Source: Hydrogenophaga pseudoflava (GTDB taxonomy: Bacteria; Pseudomonadota; Gammaproteobacteria; Burkholderiales; Burkholderiaceae_C). Taken from it: a stretch of 64,000 nucleotides of DNA. The notes under the pieces are model-generated. The model worked only from the letters and a program-made list of their open reading frames with translations, was not told the origin of the DNA and ran no database searches. The position numbers were made by a program, and so were the translations under genes. The stretch covers positions 1 through 64,000 of the forward strand of contig NZ_JAVHJP010000009.1 of assembly GCF_031020795.1 (NCBI RefSeq). Reading direction: 5' to 3'. Every line of letters begins with the position of its first letter. Position 1 is the first letter of the stretch. Shown piece by piece: positions 46,161 to 54,896 of the stretch.

Positions 46161-47084
46161 ATGCAAGCCTTCGACATGCGCGGTCTGAACCCCGCCCCCG
46201 TGACCCCCTTCACCCGCGACGGCGCCGTCGACTACGCGGCCATCCAGCGGCTGGGCAGCTGGCTCGCCAGCGTGGACGGCGTCAAGAGCCTGACCGTGCT
46301 CGGCCACGCCGGCGAAGGCACCTTCCTCGAACGCGACGAGCAGTTCAAGGTCATCGAAGCCTTCCGCAAGGCGGTGGACGACAAGCTGCCCATCGTGGCG
46401 GGCATCACGCTCGAAGGCACGCAGGTGGCGGCCGAGGAAGCCAAGCGCGCCGTCGCTGCCGGTGCCTCGGCCGGTCTGGTCTACCCCTCGCACGGCTGGC
46501 TGCGCTTCGGTTACCAGAAGGGCGCGCCGCAGGACAAGTACAAGGCCATCTACGAGGCCAGCGGCCTGCCGCTGATCCTGTTCCAGTACCCCGACGCGAC
46601 CAAGTGCACCTACGACCTGGAAACGCAGCTGGACATCGCCGCGCTGCCCGGCGTGTTCGCGATGAAGAACGGTGTGCGCAACATGAAGCGCTGGGACCGC
46701 GAGATCCCGGTCATCCGCAAAGAGCGCCCGGACCTGCAGATCCTGACCTGTCACGACGAGTACCTGCTGCACACCATGTTCGATGTGGACGGTGCGCTGG
46801 TGGGCTATGGCTGCATCGCCCCTGAGCCGCTGGTCGAGATGATCAAGGCCGGCAAGGCCAAGGACTACAGGAAGGCGCGTGAACTGCACGACCGCCTGCT
46901 GCCGGTCACCGCCAACGTCTACCACCGCGGTTCACACATGGAAGGCACCGTGGCACTGAAGTGGGCGCTGGTGGCGCGCGGCATCCTGGAGCACGCCACG
47001 GTGCGCAGCCCGCTGCGGCCGCTGGCCGAAGGGGCGGAGAAGGAGATCGCGGCCGCGATGCGTGCGGCCGGCCTGGCTGAGTGA
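46161..47084 (+). CDS. Dihydrodipicolinate synthase/N-acetylneuraminate lyase family (DapA-like) aldolase
   Basis: A 307-residue Schiff-base aldolase of the DapA superfamily. It has APVTPFTRDGAVDYAAIQRL at the start, SLTVLGHAGEGTFLERDEQF (substrate carboxylate site), and GLPLILFQYPDATKCTYDLE with the conserved Tyr. GVFAMKNGVRNMKRWDREIP carries the catalytic Lys (FAMKNG). It is not the lysine-pathway enzyme by context, because it precedes a Bug binding protein and is LysR-linked. A 2-keto acid or sugar-acid lyase is likely. The ATG at 46161 has AGGAACTG upstream. Confidence 0.88.
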   Translation: MQAFDMRGLNPAPVTPFTRDGAVDYAAIQRLGSWLASVDGVKSLTVLGHAGEGTFLERDEQFKVIEAFRKAVDDKLPIVAGITLEGTQVAAEEAKRAVAAGASAGLVYPSHGWLRFGYQKGAPQDKYKAIYEASGLPLILFQYPDATKCTYDLETQLDIAALPGVFAMKNGVRNMKRWDREIPVIRKERPDLQILTCHDEYLLHTMFDVDGALVGYGCIAPEPLVEMIKAGKAKDYRKARELHDRLLPVTANVYHRGSHMEGTVALKWALVARGILEHATVRSPLRPLAEGAEKEIAAAMRAAGLAE

Positions 47085-47148
47085 GCCCCCCGGGCGCTGC
47101 CGGTCGGACCACCGGCGCGCCTACCATCCACCCGTGGAGACAAGAGCG

Positions 47149-48117
47149 ATGAAGAGCAAGACATGGATCGTGGCCCTCGCGTGGGGCCTGTCGTTGGTGG
47201 CGCCTGCCTACGCGCAAGGCAAGTTCCCTGAAGGCACGCTCCGGCTGGTCGTTCCCTTTGCCGCCGGTGGGGGCGTGGACCAGGCCGCGCGCCTGCTGGG
47301 TCGGCAGCTGCAGACCGACCTGGGCGTGACGGTGGTCGTGGAGAACAAGGCCGGTGCCAGCGGCACCATCGGCGGCAAGTCCGTGCAGACCGCCGCGCCC
47401 GATGGCATGACCCTGTTGTTCTCGGCCGCCACCCACGTGCTGGCCAAACAGGTGCTGGCCAGTCCGCCCTACGACCCTCAGACCGATTTCGCGCCGGTGG
47501 CGCGCGTGGGCGAGGCGCCCCTGCTGCTGGTGATCCCTCCGACCGCACCGCAGAAGAACCTCAAGGAGGTGCTGGAGGCTGCCCAGGCCCAGCCCGACAA
47601 ATGGACCGCCGCCGTGCCGGCCCTGGGCGCGCCCAGCCATCTGGCAACGCTGCTGCTGGCCCAGCAGGGCAGGCTCCGGCTGACCACGACGCCGTACAAG
47701 GGTACGGCGCCCGCATTGGCCGACGTGGCCGGTGGTCACGTGCAATTGCTGATGGACTCGATCATCTCCCTGCAGGGCATGGCCCGCAGCGGCAAGGTCA
47801 AGCCGATCGCGGTCACGTCCACCCAGCGCAGCGGTGTCGCTCCCGAGGTGCCCACCGCGGTGGAAAGCGGTTTTCCGGGCATGGTCTACAACTCCTGGTA
47901 CGGCGTCTGGGCGCCCAAGGGCACGCCGTCCGACCGCGTGCAGGCCCTGAACAAGGCCATCAACAAGGCCACGGCCGGCCTGGCCCGCGCCGGATCGTTC
48001 ACCGCGCTGGGCATCCTGCCGGTGCTGGAGACGACGGACCAGTTCCGCCAGTTCGTGGCCGCCGACGTGGCACGCAGCGCCGAGCTGCTCAAGGAGGCCG
48101 GCTTCAAGCCCGAATAA
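47149..48117 (+). CDS. Bug-family (TctC) substrate-binding protein
   Basis: A 322-residue periplasmic protein with a signal peptide ending PAYAQG near residue 23. It has the Bug core LRLVVPFAAGGGVDQAARLL, VVVENKAGASGTIGGKSVQT and YDPQTDFAPVARVGEAPLLL. The ATG giving MKSKTWIVALAWG has GGAGACAAGAG upstream. It lies 64 bases after the DapA-like gene and probably delivers the aldolase's substrate to an unlinked transporter. It is clearly distinct in sequence from the pair of Bug domains near the left end. Confidence 0.92.
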   Translation: MKSKTWIVALAWGLSLVAPAYAQGKFPEGTLRLVVPFAAGGGVDQAARLLGRQLQTDLGVTVVVENKAGASGTIGGKSVQTAAPDGMTLLFSAATHVLAKQVLASPPYDPQTDFAPVARVGEAPLLLVIPPTAPQKNLKEVLEAAQAQPDKWTAAVPALGAPSHLATLLLAQQGRLRLTTTPYKGTAPALADVAGGHVQLLMDSIISLQGMARSGKVKPIAVTSTQRSGVAPEVPTAVESGFPGMVYNSWYGVWAPKGTPSDRVQALNKAINKATAGLARAGSFTALGILPVLETTDQFRQFVAADVARSAELLKEAGFKPE

Positions 48118-48160
48118 GCCAAGCCGGAGCGATGTGCCTGCGTCGAGAGATGCGGTGGAA

Positions 48161-48217
48161 CCGGCTTCGCCGGGCCACTCGCATCGCCCCCTTGAGGGGG
48201 TGACGCCGCAGGCGGCG
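48161..48217. repeat. Palindromic intergenic repeat (Comamonadaceae REP-like element)
   Basis: Three back-to-back palindromes: CCGGC-TTC-GCCGG (48161-48173), CCCCCTTGAGGGGG (48187-48200) and CGCCGC-AG-GCGGCG (48204-48217). I recall closely similar strings recurring between genes in Comamonadaceae genomes. The element sits between convergent genes and may end both transcripts. Confidence 0.65.
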
Positions 48218-48229
48218 CGGGGGTGGACT

Positions 48230-49204
48230 TTAATTGAGCGCCATGCTCAGCTTGCGGCGGTACTGGGACACCATCTGGGATTGCGGGTCTTCGGCCACCG
48301 CCGCCTTGCCGGCCAGCTCGATGCCGCCGGCACTCTTGCCCGCCGCCGCCGGGTCCGCCTTGGGCTTGGGCGGCGTCATGAGTTCGAGCAGGCCGACATA
48401 GGTCTTGCGCGGGGCCTCGTCGTCCCACTTCTTGTCGCGCATGATGATCTCCAGCAGCTCTTCGAGCGCGGCGGGCCATTCGCCCATCGCGATCAGCACG
48501 CGGCTCTTGGCGAAGCGGGTCTCGAAGTCGCGCTTGTTCTGGCCGATCAGCTCGTCGAATTTCTCCAGCGGCCACTGCCCGCGCGGGTCGGTGCCGACGA
48601 ACTCCAGCGCGTTGAGCCACTGGGCCAGCGCGTCAAAGCGCAGGGGCACGGGAATGCGCGAGAGCGCCGGCGCGAGCGCGCCCGCCGCCTGCTCGAAGAG
48701 GCCATGGCTGATGCACTGGCGGACCAGCTCGAAGCGCAGGTCGTCGTTGTCGGGGGCCTGCTCCACGGCGCGGGCCAGTTTCTCCAGCGCCGAGGCGGGA
48801 TCGGCCGCTTCGCCTTCGCCGCCCTGGGCCAGCATCTGCTGCGCCTCGTCGGCCTCGGCCAGAGCCGCCAGCTCGTCCTCGCTGGGCAGGTGCTTGTCAA
48901 GGAAGGCCTTGATCTGGCCCTCGGGCAGGGCGCCCATGAACCCGTCCACCGGCTGGCCGCCGATGAGCAGCACGCAGGTCGGGATGCTGCGGATGCCGAA
49001 GGCGGCGGCGAGCTGTTGCTCCTGGTCGGAGTCGATCTTGACCAGCTTGAAACGGCCGCCGTACTCGGCCTCGACTTTCTCCAGGATGGGGCCGATGACC
49101 TTGCAGGGGCCGCACCAGGTGGCCCAGAAATCGACCAGCACCGGGGTGTGCATGGAGGCTTCGATGACCTCGGCTTCGAAGTTGGCGACGGTGACGTTGA
49201 TCAT
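48230..49204 (-). CDS. Thioredoxin domain - TPR co-chaperone (YbbN/CnoX-like)
   Basis: A 324-residue protein with an N-terminal thioredoxin domain (about 1-107) and a C-terminal TPR-like region (about 130-285). The active site is intact: LVDFWATWCGPCKVIGPIL has the WCGPC motif, unlike E. coli YbbN, which has an altered motif. RSIPTCVLLIGGQPVDGFMG carries the cis-Pro. The TPR-like part resembles YbbN. It probably acts as an oxidoreductase and a holdase/co-chaperone in the cytoplasm. The ATG start was placed so that the thioredoxin fold begins at once. Confidence 0.9.
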   Translation of the reverse strand: MINVTVANFEAEVIEASMHTPVLVDFWATWCGPCKVIGPILEKVEAEYGGRFKLVKIDSDQEQQLAAAFGIRSIPTCVLLIGGQPVDGFMGALPEGQIKAFLDKHLPSEDELAALAEADEAQQMLAQGGEGEAADPASALEKLARAVEQAPDNDDLRFELVRQCISHGLFEQAAGALAPALSRIPVPLRFDALAQWLNALEFVGTDPRGQWPLEKFDELIGQNKRDFETRFAKSRVLIAMGEWPAALEELLEIIMRDKKWDDEAPRKTYVGLLELMTPPKPKADPAAAGKSAGGIELAGKAAVAEDPQSQMVSQYRRKLSMALN

Positions 49205-49357
49205 GGCGTGCAGCGGTGGTGTGGGGGCGGGACGAGGCGGCCGGCGTGGCGCGAAACGTAAAATCCGCACTTTACCGGAGCCGCCCGCCCGCGCGCTCCG
49301 GCCTCACCCGAGTCTCCTTCCAACAGCGCCCGTCCGGCGCGCACGAGAGCCCACCCC

Positions 49358-49846
49358 ATGAGCACCCCCCTGGTTGGCGTCGTCATGGGTTCCAGCAGCG
49401 ACTGGGACACCATGCAGCACGCCGTGCAGATTCTCAAAGACTTCGGCGTCGCGCACGAGGCGCGCGTGGTCTCGGCCCACCGCATGCCCGACGACATGTT
49501 CGCCTACGCCGAAGCCGCCGCCGGCCGGGGTCTGAAGGCCATCATCGCCGGGGCCGGCGGCGCCGCCCACCTGCCCGGCATGATCGCCGCCAAGACGGTG
49601 GTGCCGGTGCTGGGCGTGCCCGTGATGTCCAAGGCGCTGTCGGGCGTCGACTCGCTGCACTCCATCGTCCAGATGCCCAAGGGCGTGCCGGTCGCAACCT
49701 TCGCCATCGGCCCCGCCGGTGCCGCCAACGCGGCGCTGTTCGCCGTCGCCCTGCTGGCCAACGAAGACCCGGCCCTGCGCCAGTGGCTGCTCGCCTTCCG
49801 CGCCGAACAGACCGAAGCGGCCCGCAACATGACCCTGCCCGTCTGA
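49358..49846 (+). CDS. purE: N5-carboxyaminoimidazole ribonucleotide mutase
   Basis: A 162-residue class I PurE that converts N5-CAIR to CAIR in purine synthesis. It opens [19 protein letters not shown], has [19 protein letters not shown] with the conserved SAHR, and [40 protein letters not shown] follows. It precedes purK by 4 bases in the usual purEK arrangement. No accessory domain is fused. Confidence 0.97.
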   Translation: MSTPLVGVVMGSSSDWDTMQHAVQILKDFGVAHEARVVSAHRMPDDMFAYAEAAAGRGLKAIIAGAGGAAHLPGMIAAKTVVPVLGVPVMSKALSGVDSLHSIVQMPKGVPVATFAIGPAGAANAALFAVALLANEDPALRQWLLAFRAEQTEAARNMTLPV

Positions 49847-49850
49847 CCCC

Positions 49851-51095
49851 ATGAGCCTCAAACCCCTCCTGCCCGGCGCCCTGTCCGACCGCGGCCAGCA
49901 GATGACCTTGGGCGTCATGGGTGGCGGCCAGCTCGGCCGCATGTTCGTGCAGGCCGCGCAGGCCATGGGCTACTTCACGGCCGTGCTCGACCCCGATCCG
50001 GCCAGCCCGGCCGGCCTGGTGGCGCACTGGCACATCGACACCGCCTACGACGACGAGCAGGGTCTGGCCCAGCTGATGCAGCGCTGCGACGCCATCACCA
50101 CCGAGTTCGAGAACGTGCCCGCGCCGGCGCTGATCACCCTGGGGGCGCACCGCCCGGTCGCGCCGTCGGCGAACTGCGTCGCCGTGGCGCAGGACCGCAT
50201 CCAGGAGAAGGCGCACTTCGTCAAAACCGCGTCGGAAGGCGGCCCTCTCAGCGTCTACCCGGCGCCCTACGCGGCCATCGAGACGCCCGAACTGCTGGCC
50301 GCTGTGCCGGCCGACCTGCTGCCCGGCATCCTCAAGACCGCGCGCCTGGGTTACGACGGCAAGGGCCAGATCCGTGTGAAAGACCGCGCCGAACTCGCCG
50401 CCGCCTGGGACAAGCTCGGTAAAGTGCCCTGCGTGCTGGAAAAGCTCATGCCGCTGCAGAGCGAGTGCTCGGTCATCGTGGCGCGCGGCGCCGACGGCCA
50501 GGTGGTCGCTTTCCCGGTGCAGAAGAACACCCACCACGACGGCATCCTGGCCTTCACCGAGGTCTACGACGGCGCGGTGCCGGCCGATCTGGCGGCGCGC
50601 GCCCAGGCCTCTACGGTCGCCATCGCGAACCACCTGAATTACGTCGGCGTGCTCTGTGTCGAGTACTTCGTGGTCGACAACGGCCAGGGCGGCAGCGACC
50701 TGATCGTCAACGAGATGGCGCCGCGGCCGCACAACAGCGGCCACTACACCCAGAACGCTTGCGACATGTCCCAGTTCGAGGCGCAGGTGCGTGCGCTGGC
50801 GGGGCTGCCGCTGCCCACGCCGCGCCAGCACAGCCCGGCCATCATGGTGAACCTGCTGGGCGACCTCTGGTTCAACCCCAACGGTGTGCGCAGCGCCGCC
50901 AGCGAACAGCCGGTGGCACCGCCCTGGGCGCAGGTGCTGGCCCTGTCCGGCACCCATCTGCACCTGTACGGCAAGCTCAGCGCCCGTCCGGGTCGCAAGA
51001 TGGGCCACCTGAACATCACCGGCGCGAGCGTGGCCGCGGTGCGCGCGACCGCGGCCAAAGTCCTGGCCCTGCTGGGTCTGCCCGCGCTGGACTGA
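49851..51095 (+). CDS. purK: N5-carboxyaminoimidazole ribonucleotide synthase
   Basis: A 414-residue ATP-grasp enzyme that carboxylates AIR with bicarbonate and ATP. It opens LGVMGGGQLGRMFVQAAQAM, contains ITTEFENVPAPALITLGAHR, and has the ATP-grasp stretches LKTARLGYDGKGQIRVKD and HYTQNACDMSQFEAQVRALA. MGHLNITGASVAAVRATA ends the protein in family style. It is coupled to purE upstream and to the Sua5-type gene 4 bases downstream. Confidence 0.97.
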   Translation: MSLKPLLPGALSDRGQQMTLGVMGGGQLGRMFVQAAQAMGYFTAVLDPDPASPAGLVAHWHIDTAYDDEQGLAQLMQRCDAITTEFENVPAPALITLGAHRPVAPSANCVAVAQDRIQEKAHFVKTASEGGPLSVYPAPYAAIETPELLAAVPADLLPGILKTARLGYDGKGQIRVKDRAELAAAWDKLGKVPCVLEKLMPLQSECSVIVARGADGQVVAFPVQKNTHHDGILAFTEVYDGAVPADLAARAQASTVAIANHLNYVGVLCVEYFVVDNGQGGSDLIVNEMAPRPHNSGHYTQNACDMSQFEAQVRALAGLPLPTPRQHSPAIMVNLLGDLWFNPNGVRSAASEQPVAPPWAQVLALSGTHLHLYGKLSARPGRKMGHLNITGASVAAVRATAAKVLALLGLPALD

Positions 51096-51099
51096 GCCC

Positions 51100-52110
51100 G
51101 TGCCCCTGACCCTGAACGCCCGCGACCCGGCCGCCATCGAGCAGGCCGCGTTGCGCCTGGCCGCGGGCGGCCTGGTCGGCATGCCGACCGAAACCGTCTA
51201 CGGCCTGGCGGCCGACGCCGGCAACGCCAGCGCGGTGAGCGGCATCTTCACCGCCAAGGGCCGGCCCAGCGACCACCCGCTGATCGTGCACATCCCGCCC
51301 GCCGATGGCGGCGACTGGCGCGCCGCCGTGGCGCCGCTGGCGCACAGCGTGCCGGACTTTGCCGTGGGCCTGATGCAGGCGTTCTGGCCCGGTCCGCTGA
51401 CGCTGATCCTGCCGCGCAGGCCCGAGGTGGCGGCAGTGGCGGCCGGCGGCCAGGACTCGGTGGGCGTGCGCTGCCCGGCGCACCCGGTGGCGCAGTCGCT
51501 GCTCAAAGCCGCGCGCGCCCACGGCGTGCTGGGCGTGGCAGCGCCCAGCGCCAACCGCTTCGGCCGCGTCAGCCCGACCACGGCGGCGCATGTGGCCGAG
51601 GAGTTCGCGGATCTGGGTGATGCGCAGTTGCTGATCCTGGACGGCGGCGCCTGCCCGGTGGGCATCGAGTCGACCATCGTCGACTGCTCGCGCGGCTTCC
51701 CGGTGCTGCTGCGCCCCGGCATGCTCACACCGGCGCAGATCGAAGCTGTCGCCGGCCAGCCGCTGCGCGAACGCGACGGGACGGCCCCGCGCGCCTCGGG
51801 CACGCTGGAGTCGCACTACGCGCCGCGGGCCAGGGTGCGGCTGATGTCGGGCGAGCAGATCCAGGCCGCGCTGGACGTGCTGGGCCCGGACGCCAAACAC
51901 ATCGCGGTCTACACCCGCACCACGCAGCGGGCCGCGCGCGCGGTGCTGCAGCGCCGCATGCCGGGCGACGCCGCCGCCTGCGCGCAGGAGCTGTTCGCCG
52001 CGCTGCGCGAACTCGACGCCACTGGCGTCAAGCTGATCTGGGTCGAGACACCGCCCGAGGGCGCCGAGTGGGACGGCGTGCGGGACCGGCTGCAGCGCGC
52101 CGCGGCCTGA
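51100..52110 (+). CDS. Sua5/YciO/YrdC-family L-threonylcarbamoyladenylate synthase
   Basis: A 336-residue Sua5-type protein (YrdC domain at about 10-200 plus a C-terminal Sua5 domain at about 205-330). It makes threonylcarbamoyl-AMP for the t6A modification of ANN-decoding tRNAs. It has GGLVGMPTETVYGLAADAGN, TAKGRPSDHPLIVHI and SANRFGRVSPTTAAHVAEEF. The start is a GTG 4 bases after purK. tsaB, also needed for t6A, lies about 2 kb further right. Confidence 0.93.
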   Translation: MPLTLNARDPAAIEQAALRLAAGGLVGMPTETVYGLAADAGNASAVSGIFTAKGRPSDHPLIVHIPPADGGDWRAAVAPLAHSVPDFAVGLMQAFWPGPLTLILPRRPEVAAVAAGGQDSVGVRCPAHPVAQSLLKAARAHGVLGVAAPSANRFGRVSPTTAAHVAEEFADLGDAQLLILDGGACPVGIESTIVDCSRGFPVLLRPGMLTPAQIEAVAGQPLRERDGTAPRASGTLESHYAPRARVRLMSGEQIQAALDVLGPDAKHIAVYTRTTQRAARAVLQRRMPGDAAACAQELFAALRELDATGVKLIWVETPPEGAEWDGVRDRLQRAAA

Positions 52111-52121
52111 GACGGTTGCTC

Positions 52122-52148
52122 TCAAGTTCGGCGACGGCCGGCCGATAG
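52122..52148 (+). promoter_or_regulatory. Probable sigma-28 (FliA) promoter
   Basis: TCAAGTTC, an 11-base spacer, then GCCGATAG. This fits the FliA consensus TAAAGTTT-N11-GCCGATAA closely, with exact spacing and 7 of 8 bases in the -10. It reads rightward toward a small membrane-protein gene starting at 52211. Confidence 0.65.
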
Positions 52149-52210
52149 CCCCCACAGGAGGCCCGCGAGGGTGGCCCTCCCACCGTTTCCGAACCACCTG
52201 CGAGCCCGCC

Positions 52211-52456
52211 GTGAACCGCACCCACTTCGCTTTCCAGAGCGTCAGCGACGACCGCCTGGCCATCAACGACGCCACGCGGCACCAGTACTACAGCACCATG
52301 CAGGCCGACACCTGCGACGACGACATGCTGCTGGCCGCGCTCAACCGCCGCAAGGCGCGCGCGCTGATCGCCCGCCGCGACCACCGCCGGCTGGGCATGG
52401 CGCTGGGCGTGCTGGCGGTGCTTGCCGTGGCCGCACTGGCCTGGTTCCTGGGCTGA
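52211..52456 (+). CDS. Small single-pass membrane protein of unknown function
   Basis: An 81-residue protein, not recognised. Residues 1-58 are hydrophilic with an acidic stretch (ADTCDDDMLLAALNRRKARA) then a basic one. Residues 60-80 (RLGMALGVLAVLAVAALAWF) form a C-terminal membrane anchor. The start is a GTG with only a weak ribosome site; a better ribosome site (GGAGG at 52157) precedes another frame whose product is Arg/Pro-rich and unlikely. A FliA-like promoter lies upstream, so it may belong to the motility regulon. It is convergent with dacB. Confidence 0.55.
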   Translation: MNRTHFAFQSVSDDRLAINDATRHQYYSTMQADTCDDDMLLAALNRRKARALIARRDHRRLGMALGVLAVLAVAALAWFLG

Positions 52457-52475
52457 GCCGCCCGCCGCGGCCGCT

Positions 52476-54098
52476 TCAGTCGGGCAGGGCCGCGGTCCAC
52501 TCGACCAGGGTGTCGAGCGCCGGGCGCGCCGCCATGGCGTTCGGGTGGTTGATGAAACCGACCACCACGTAGCGGCCACCGTTGCCCGCATTCACATAAC
52601 CGGCGATGCCGGTCACGTCGCGCAGCGTGCCGGTCTTGAGCCAGGCGTTGCCGTAGGCCAGGCTGCCGGGCTCGCGGCCGACCCGGGCCGCCGTGCCCTT
52701 GACCCCGGCCACCGACAGCGACTGGACGAAGGTCGCGCCGCGCGGGTGGCGGGCCGCGTGCTGCAGCAGGTCGCCCAGGGCCTCGGGCGTGATGCGCTCG
52801 ATGCGCGAGAGTCCGGAGCCGTTTTCCATCACCGGCACGGTGTGGCGGATGCCGAACGTGGTTTTCCACCAGCGCGCGACGATCTCGCGCGAGCGCTCCA
52901 GCCGGCCCTGGCGCTCGGGCGTGAGCCGGCCGCGCGGCACGGTCATCGAGTCCAACCGCGCGGGCGCCAGCTGTCCCAGCGTGAGGAACAGCTGCTGCGC
53001 CATCACGTTGTTGCTCCACTGGTTGACGTCGGCAATGATGTCCGACAGCGGCAGCGACTTCGCCTCGTGCAGCAGGCGGGCCCGGGCCGGGGTGGACCCC
53101 ATGACCACCTGGCCCGTGAGCGCGCCGCCGCTGTTGCGCCACAGACCTTCGAGGGCGCGCGCCGCGTAGCTGGCCGGGTCCTGGTAGGCCACCGGCCATT
53201 CCTTGTCGCCGCAGCCCGCCGGGTAGCGGCCGGTGAAGCGGATGGCGTTGACGTCGTCGAAGCGGGCACCAATGGCGCCGCGCCAGTCGCCGCAGCCGCC
53301 GCCGCGCGAGAGCGGCAGCGTGGCGTCCACCGCCAGGCCCGCCATGGGCGGTTCGCTGACCACGCGCGCCACACCGGCGGCGGGGTCCGGGAAGAACCTC
53401 AGCACCACCGACTTGAAGTTCACCAGCAGCGCGTCCGGGCCGGTGTTGTAGGGCCGCAGCGCCTCGCCGTCGAAGGCGCCGGGATCGCGGGGCGGCAGAT
53501 CGAAGGCGCTGTTGTCCAGCACCATGTCGCCCAGCACGACCACCACGCCCAGGTTCTGCAGGGCCTGGAAGGCGCCCTGTATGCGTTCGAGCACCAGCTT
53601 GGGGTCGCCGCCGCCCCGGATGTAGAGGTTGCCGCGCAGCGTGCCTTTGTCCACCACCCCGTCGGTGTAGAAGCGGGTCGACCAGGTGAAGTCGGGGCCG
53701 AGCAGGTCCATCGCCGCGTAGGTGGTCACCAGCTTCATCACCGACGCCGGGTTGACCGGCTGCTCGGTGTTGAAGCGCACCCGGGCGGCACCGGCGCCAC
53801 CGACCGGCAGCACCAGGGCCGACATCGCCGCCGCCGGCACCTGGGCGCGCTGCAGGGCCGCCAGCACCGACGGGGGCAGGCCGGTCTGCACCGGAGGCAG
53901 CGGCGCCGCAGCACGTGGGCCCGCGGGGGCCCCGGTGGCCGGGACGGAGGCGGACGGAGCGCCGGGGGCGAGCAGGCCGACCTCCGGGGTGAGCCGCAGC
54001 TCGCCGGCGCTGAGCTCGTGTTCCTGCGCCTGCGCGCCGCCGCTGGCGAGGAGCAGCAGCAGGGCGGTCGACAGGGCGGCGGGCAGGTGGGGGCGCAT
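52476..54098 (-). CDS. dacB: D-alanyl-D-alanine carboxypeptidase/endopeptidase (PBP4, DacB)
   Basis: A 540-residue exported penicillin-binding protein with a signal peptide ending GGAQAQ near residue 25. An Ala/Pro-rich stretch follows to about 70, then the catalytic domain with S119-V-M-K122, SNN in NQWSNNVMAQQLFL, and KTG in WLKTGTLRDVTGIAGY. It cleaves D-Ala-D-Ala bonds and peptide cross-links in the periplasm. The ATG is about 45 bases from the divergent tsaB start. The Pro/Ala-rich N-terminal insertion is longer than in E. coli. Confidence 0.93.
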   Translation of the reverse strand: MRPHLPAALSTALLLLLASGGAQAQEHELSAGELRLTPEVGLLAPGAPSASVPATGAPAGPRAAAPLPPVQTGLPPSVLAALQRAQVPAAAMSALVLPVGGAGAARVRFNTEQPVNPASVMKLVTTYAAMDLLGPDFTWSTRFYTDGVVDKGTLRGNLYIRGGGDPKLVLERIQGAFQALQNLGVVVVLGDMVLDNSAFDLPPRDPGAFDGEALRPYNTGPDALLVNFKSVVLRFFPDPAAGVARVVSEPPMAGLAVDATLPLSRGGGCGDWRGAIGARFDDVNAIRFTGRYPAGCGDKEWPVAYQDPASYAARALEGLWRNSGGALTGQVVMGSTPARARLLHEAKSLPLSDIIADVNQWSNNVMAQQLFLTLGQLAPARLDSMTVPRGRLTPERQGRLERSREIVARWWKTTFGIRHTVPVMENGSGLSRIERITPEALGDLLQHAARHPRGATFVQSLSVAGVKGTAARVGREPGSLAYGNAWLKTGTLRDVTGIAGYVNAGNGGRYVVVGFINHPNAMAARPALDTLVEWTAALPD

Positions 54099-54143
54099 GG
54101 AGCGCCGATTATGGGTCCGCGCCCCTCACGGATAATCCCCCGA

Positions 54144-54896
54144 ATGCCCGTTTCCGACCTGCGTTTTCTGGCGATTGACTCCAGCACCGACACCTTGTCG
54201 GTGGCGCTGGGCTCGGGCGCGCCCGGCGAGACGCCGCGCGTGTTCACCGGTCCGGGCGCGGCCCAGGCCTCGGCCACGCTGCTGCCGGCGGTGCAGTCGC
54301 TGCTGGCGCAGGCCGGCTGGTCGCTGGCGTCGCTGGACGCGATCGTGTTCGGGCGCGGCCCGGGCTCGTTCACCGGCCTGCGCACCGCCTGCTCGGTCGC
54401 GCAGGGCCTGGCCTACGGGGCGGGTGGTCGGCCGGTGCTGCCGGTGGACACCCTGCTGGCGCTGGCCGAGTCGGCGCGGTTGCAGCGGGTCGCGGACGGC
54501 CTGCCGGTGCACTCGGTGATCGCCGCGCTGCTGGACGCGCGCATGGACGAGATGTACGTCGCCCTGTACGCCTGCGGCCCACAGGGCTTGCAGACCCAGC
54601 CGTTGCAGGCGCCGCGCCTGTGTGCCTCGCAGGACCTGGGCGCGTGGCTGCGCGCCAGCGCGCCGGACGAGGGTCGCGACGCCCTGCTGGCCGGCAATGT
54701 GTTCGAGGTGTACCGCGACCGGCTGGAGCTGCCGGCGGCACCGCAGCAGCCGGCGCTGCCCACGGCCCAGGCCCTGCTGTCGCTGGCGCCGGCGCTGCTG
54801 GCCGCAGGCCATGCGGTGGACGCGCGCGAGGCGCTGCCGCTGTACGTGCGCGACAAGGTCGCGCGCACCACGCTGGAACGGGAGGGGCGGGCATGA
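54144..54896 (+). CDS. tsaB: tRNA threonylcarbamoyladenosine biosynthesis protein TsaB
   Basis: A 250-residue ASKHA-fold protein that pairs with TsaD for the t6A modification. It opens RFLAIDSSTDTLSVALGSG, has the central LDAIVFGRGPGSFTGLRTAC, and IAALLDARMDEMYVALYACG. The ATG at 54144 begins at the family position; the open frame continues upstream only antisense to dacB. It overlaps rimI by 4 bases (ATGA), which is the common tsaB-rimI pair. Confidence 0.95.
   Translation: MPVSDLRFLAIDSSTDTLSVALGSGAPGETPRVFTGPGAAQASATLLPAVQSLLAQAGWSLASLDAIVFGRGPGSFTGLRTACSVAQGLAYGAGGRPVLPVDTLLALAESARLQRVADGLPVHSVIAALLDARMDEMYVALYACGPQGLQTQPLQAPRLCASQDLGAWLRASAPDEGRDALLAGNVFEVYRDRLELPAAPQQPALPTAQALLSLAPALLAAGHAVDAREALPLYVRDKVARTTLEREGRA

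Noticed and set aside
52171..52572. 133-codon frame with a good GGAGG ribosome site after the FliA-like promoter
   Set aside because: The product is Arg/Pro-rich without hydrophobic or conserved parts and runs into dacB. The overlapping 81-codon frame looks more protein-like.
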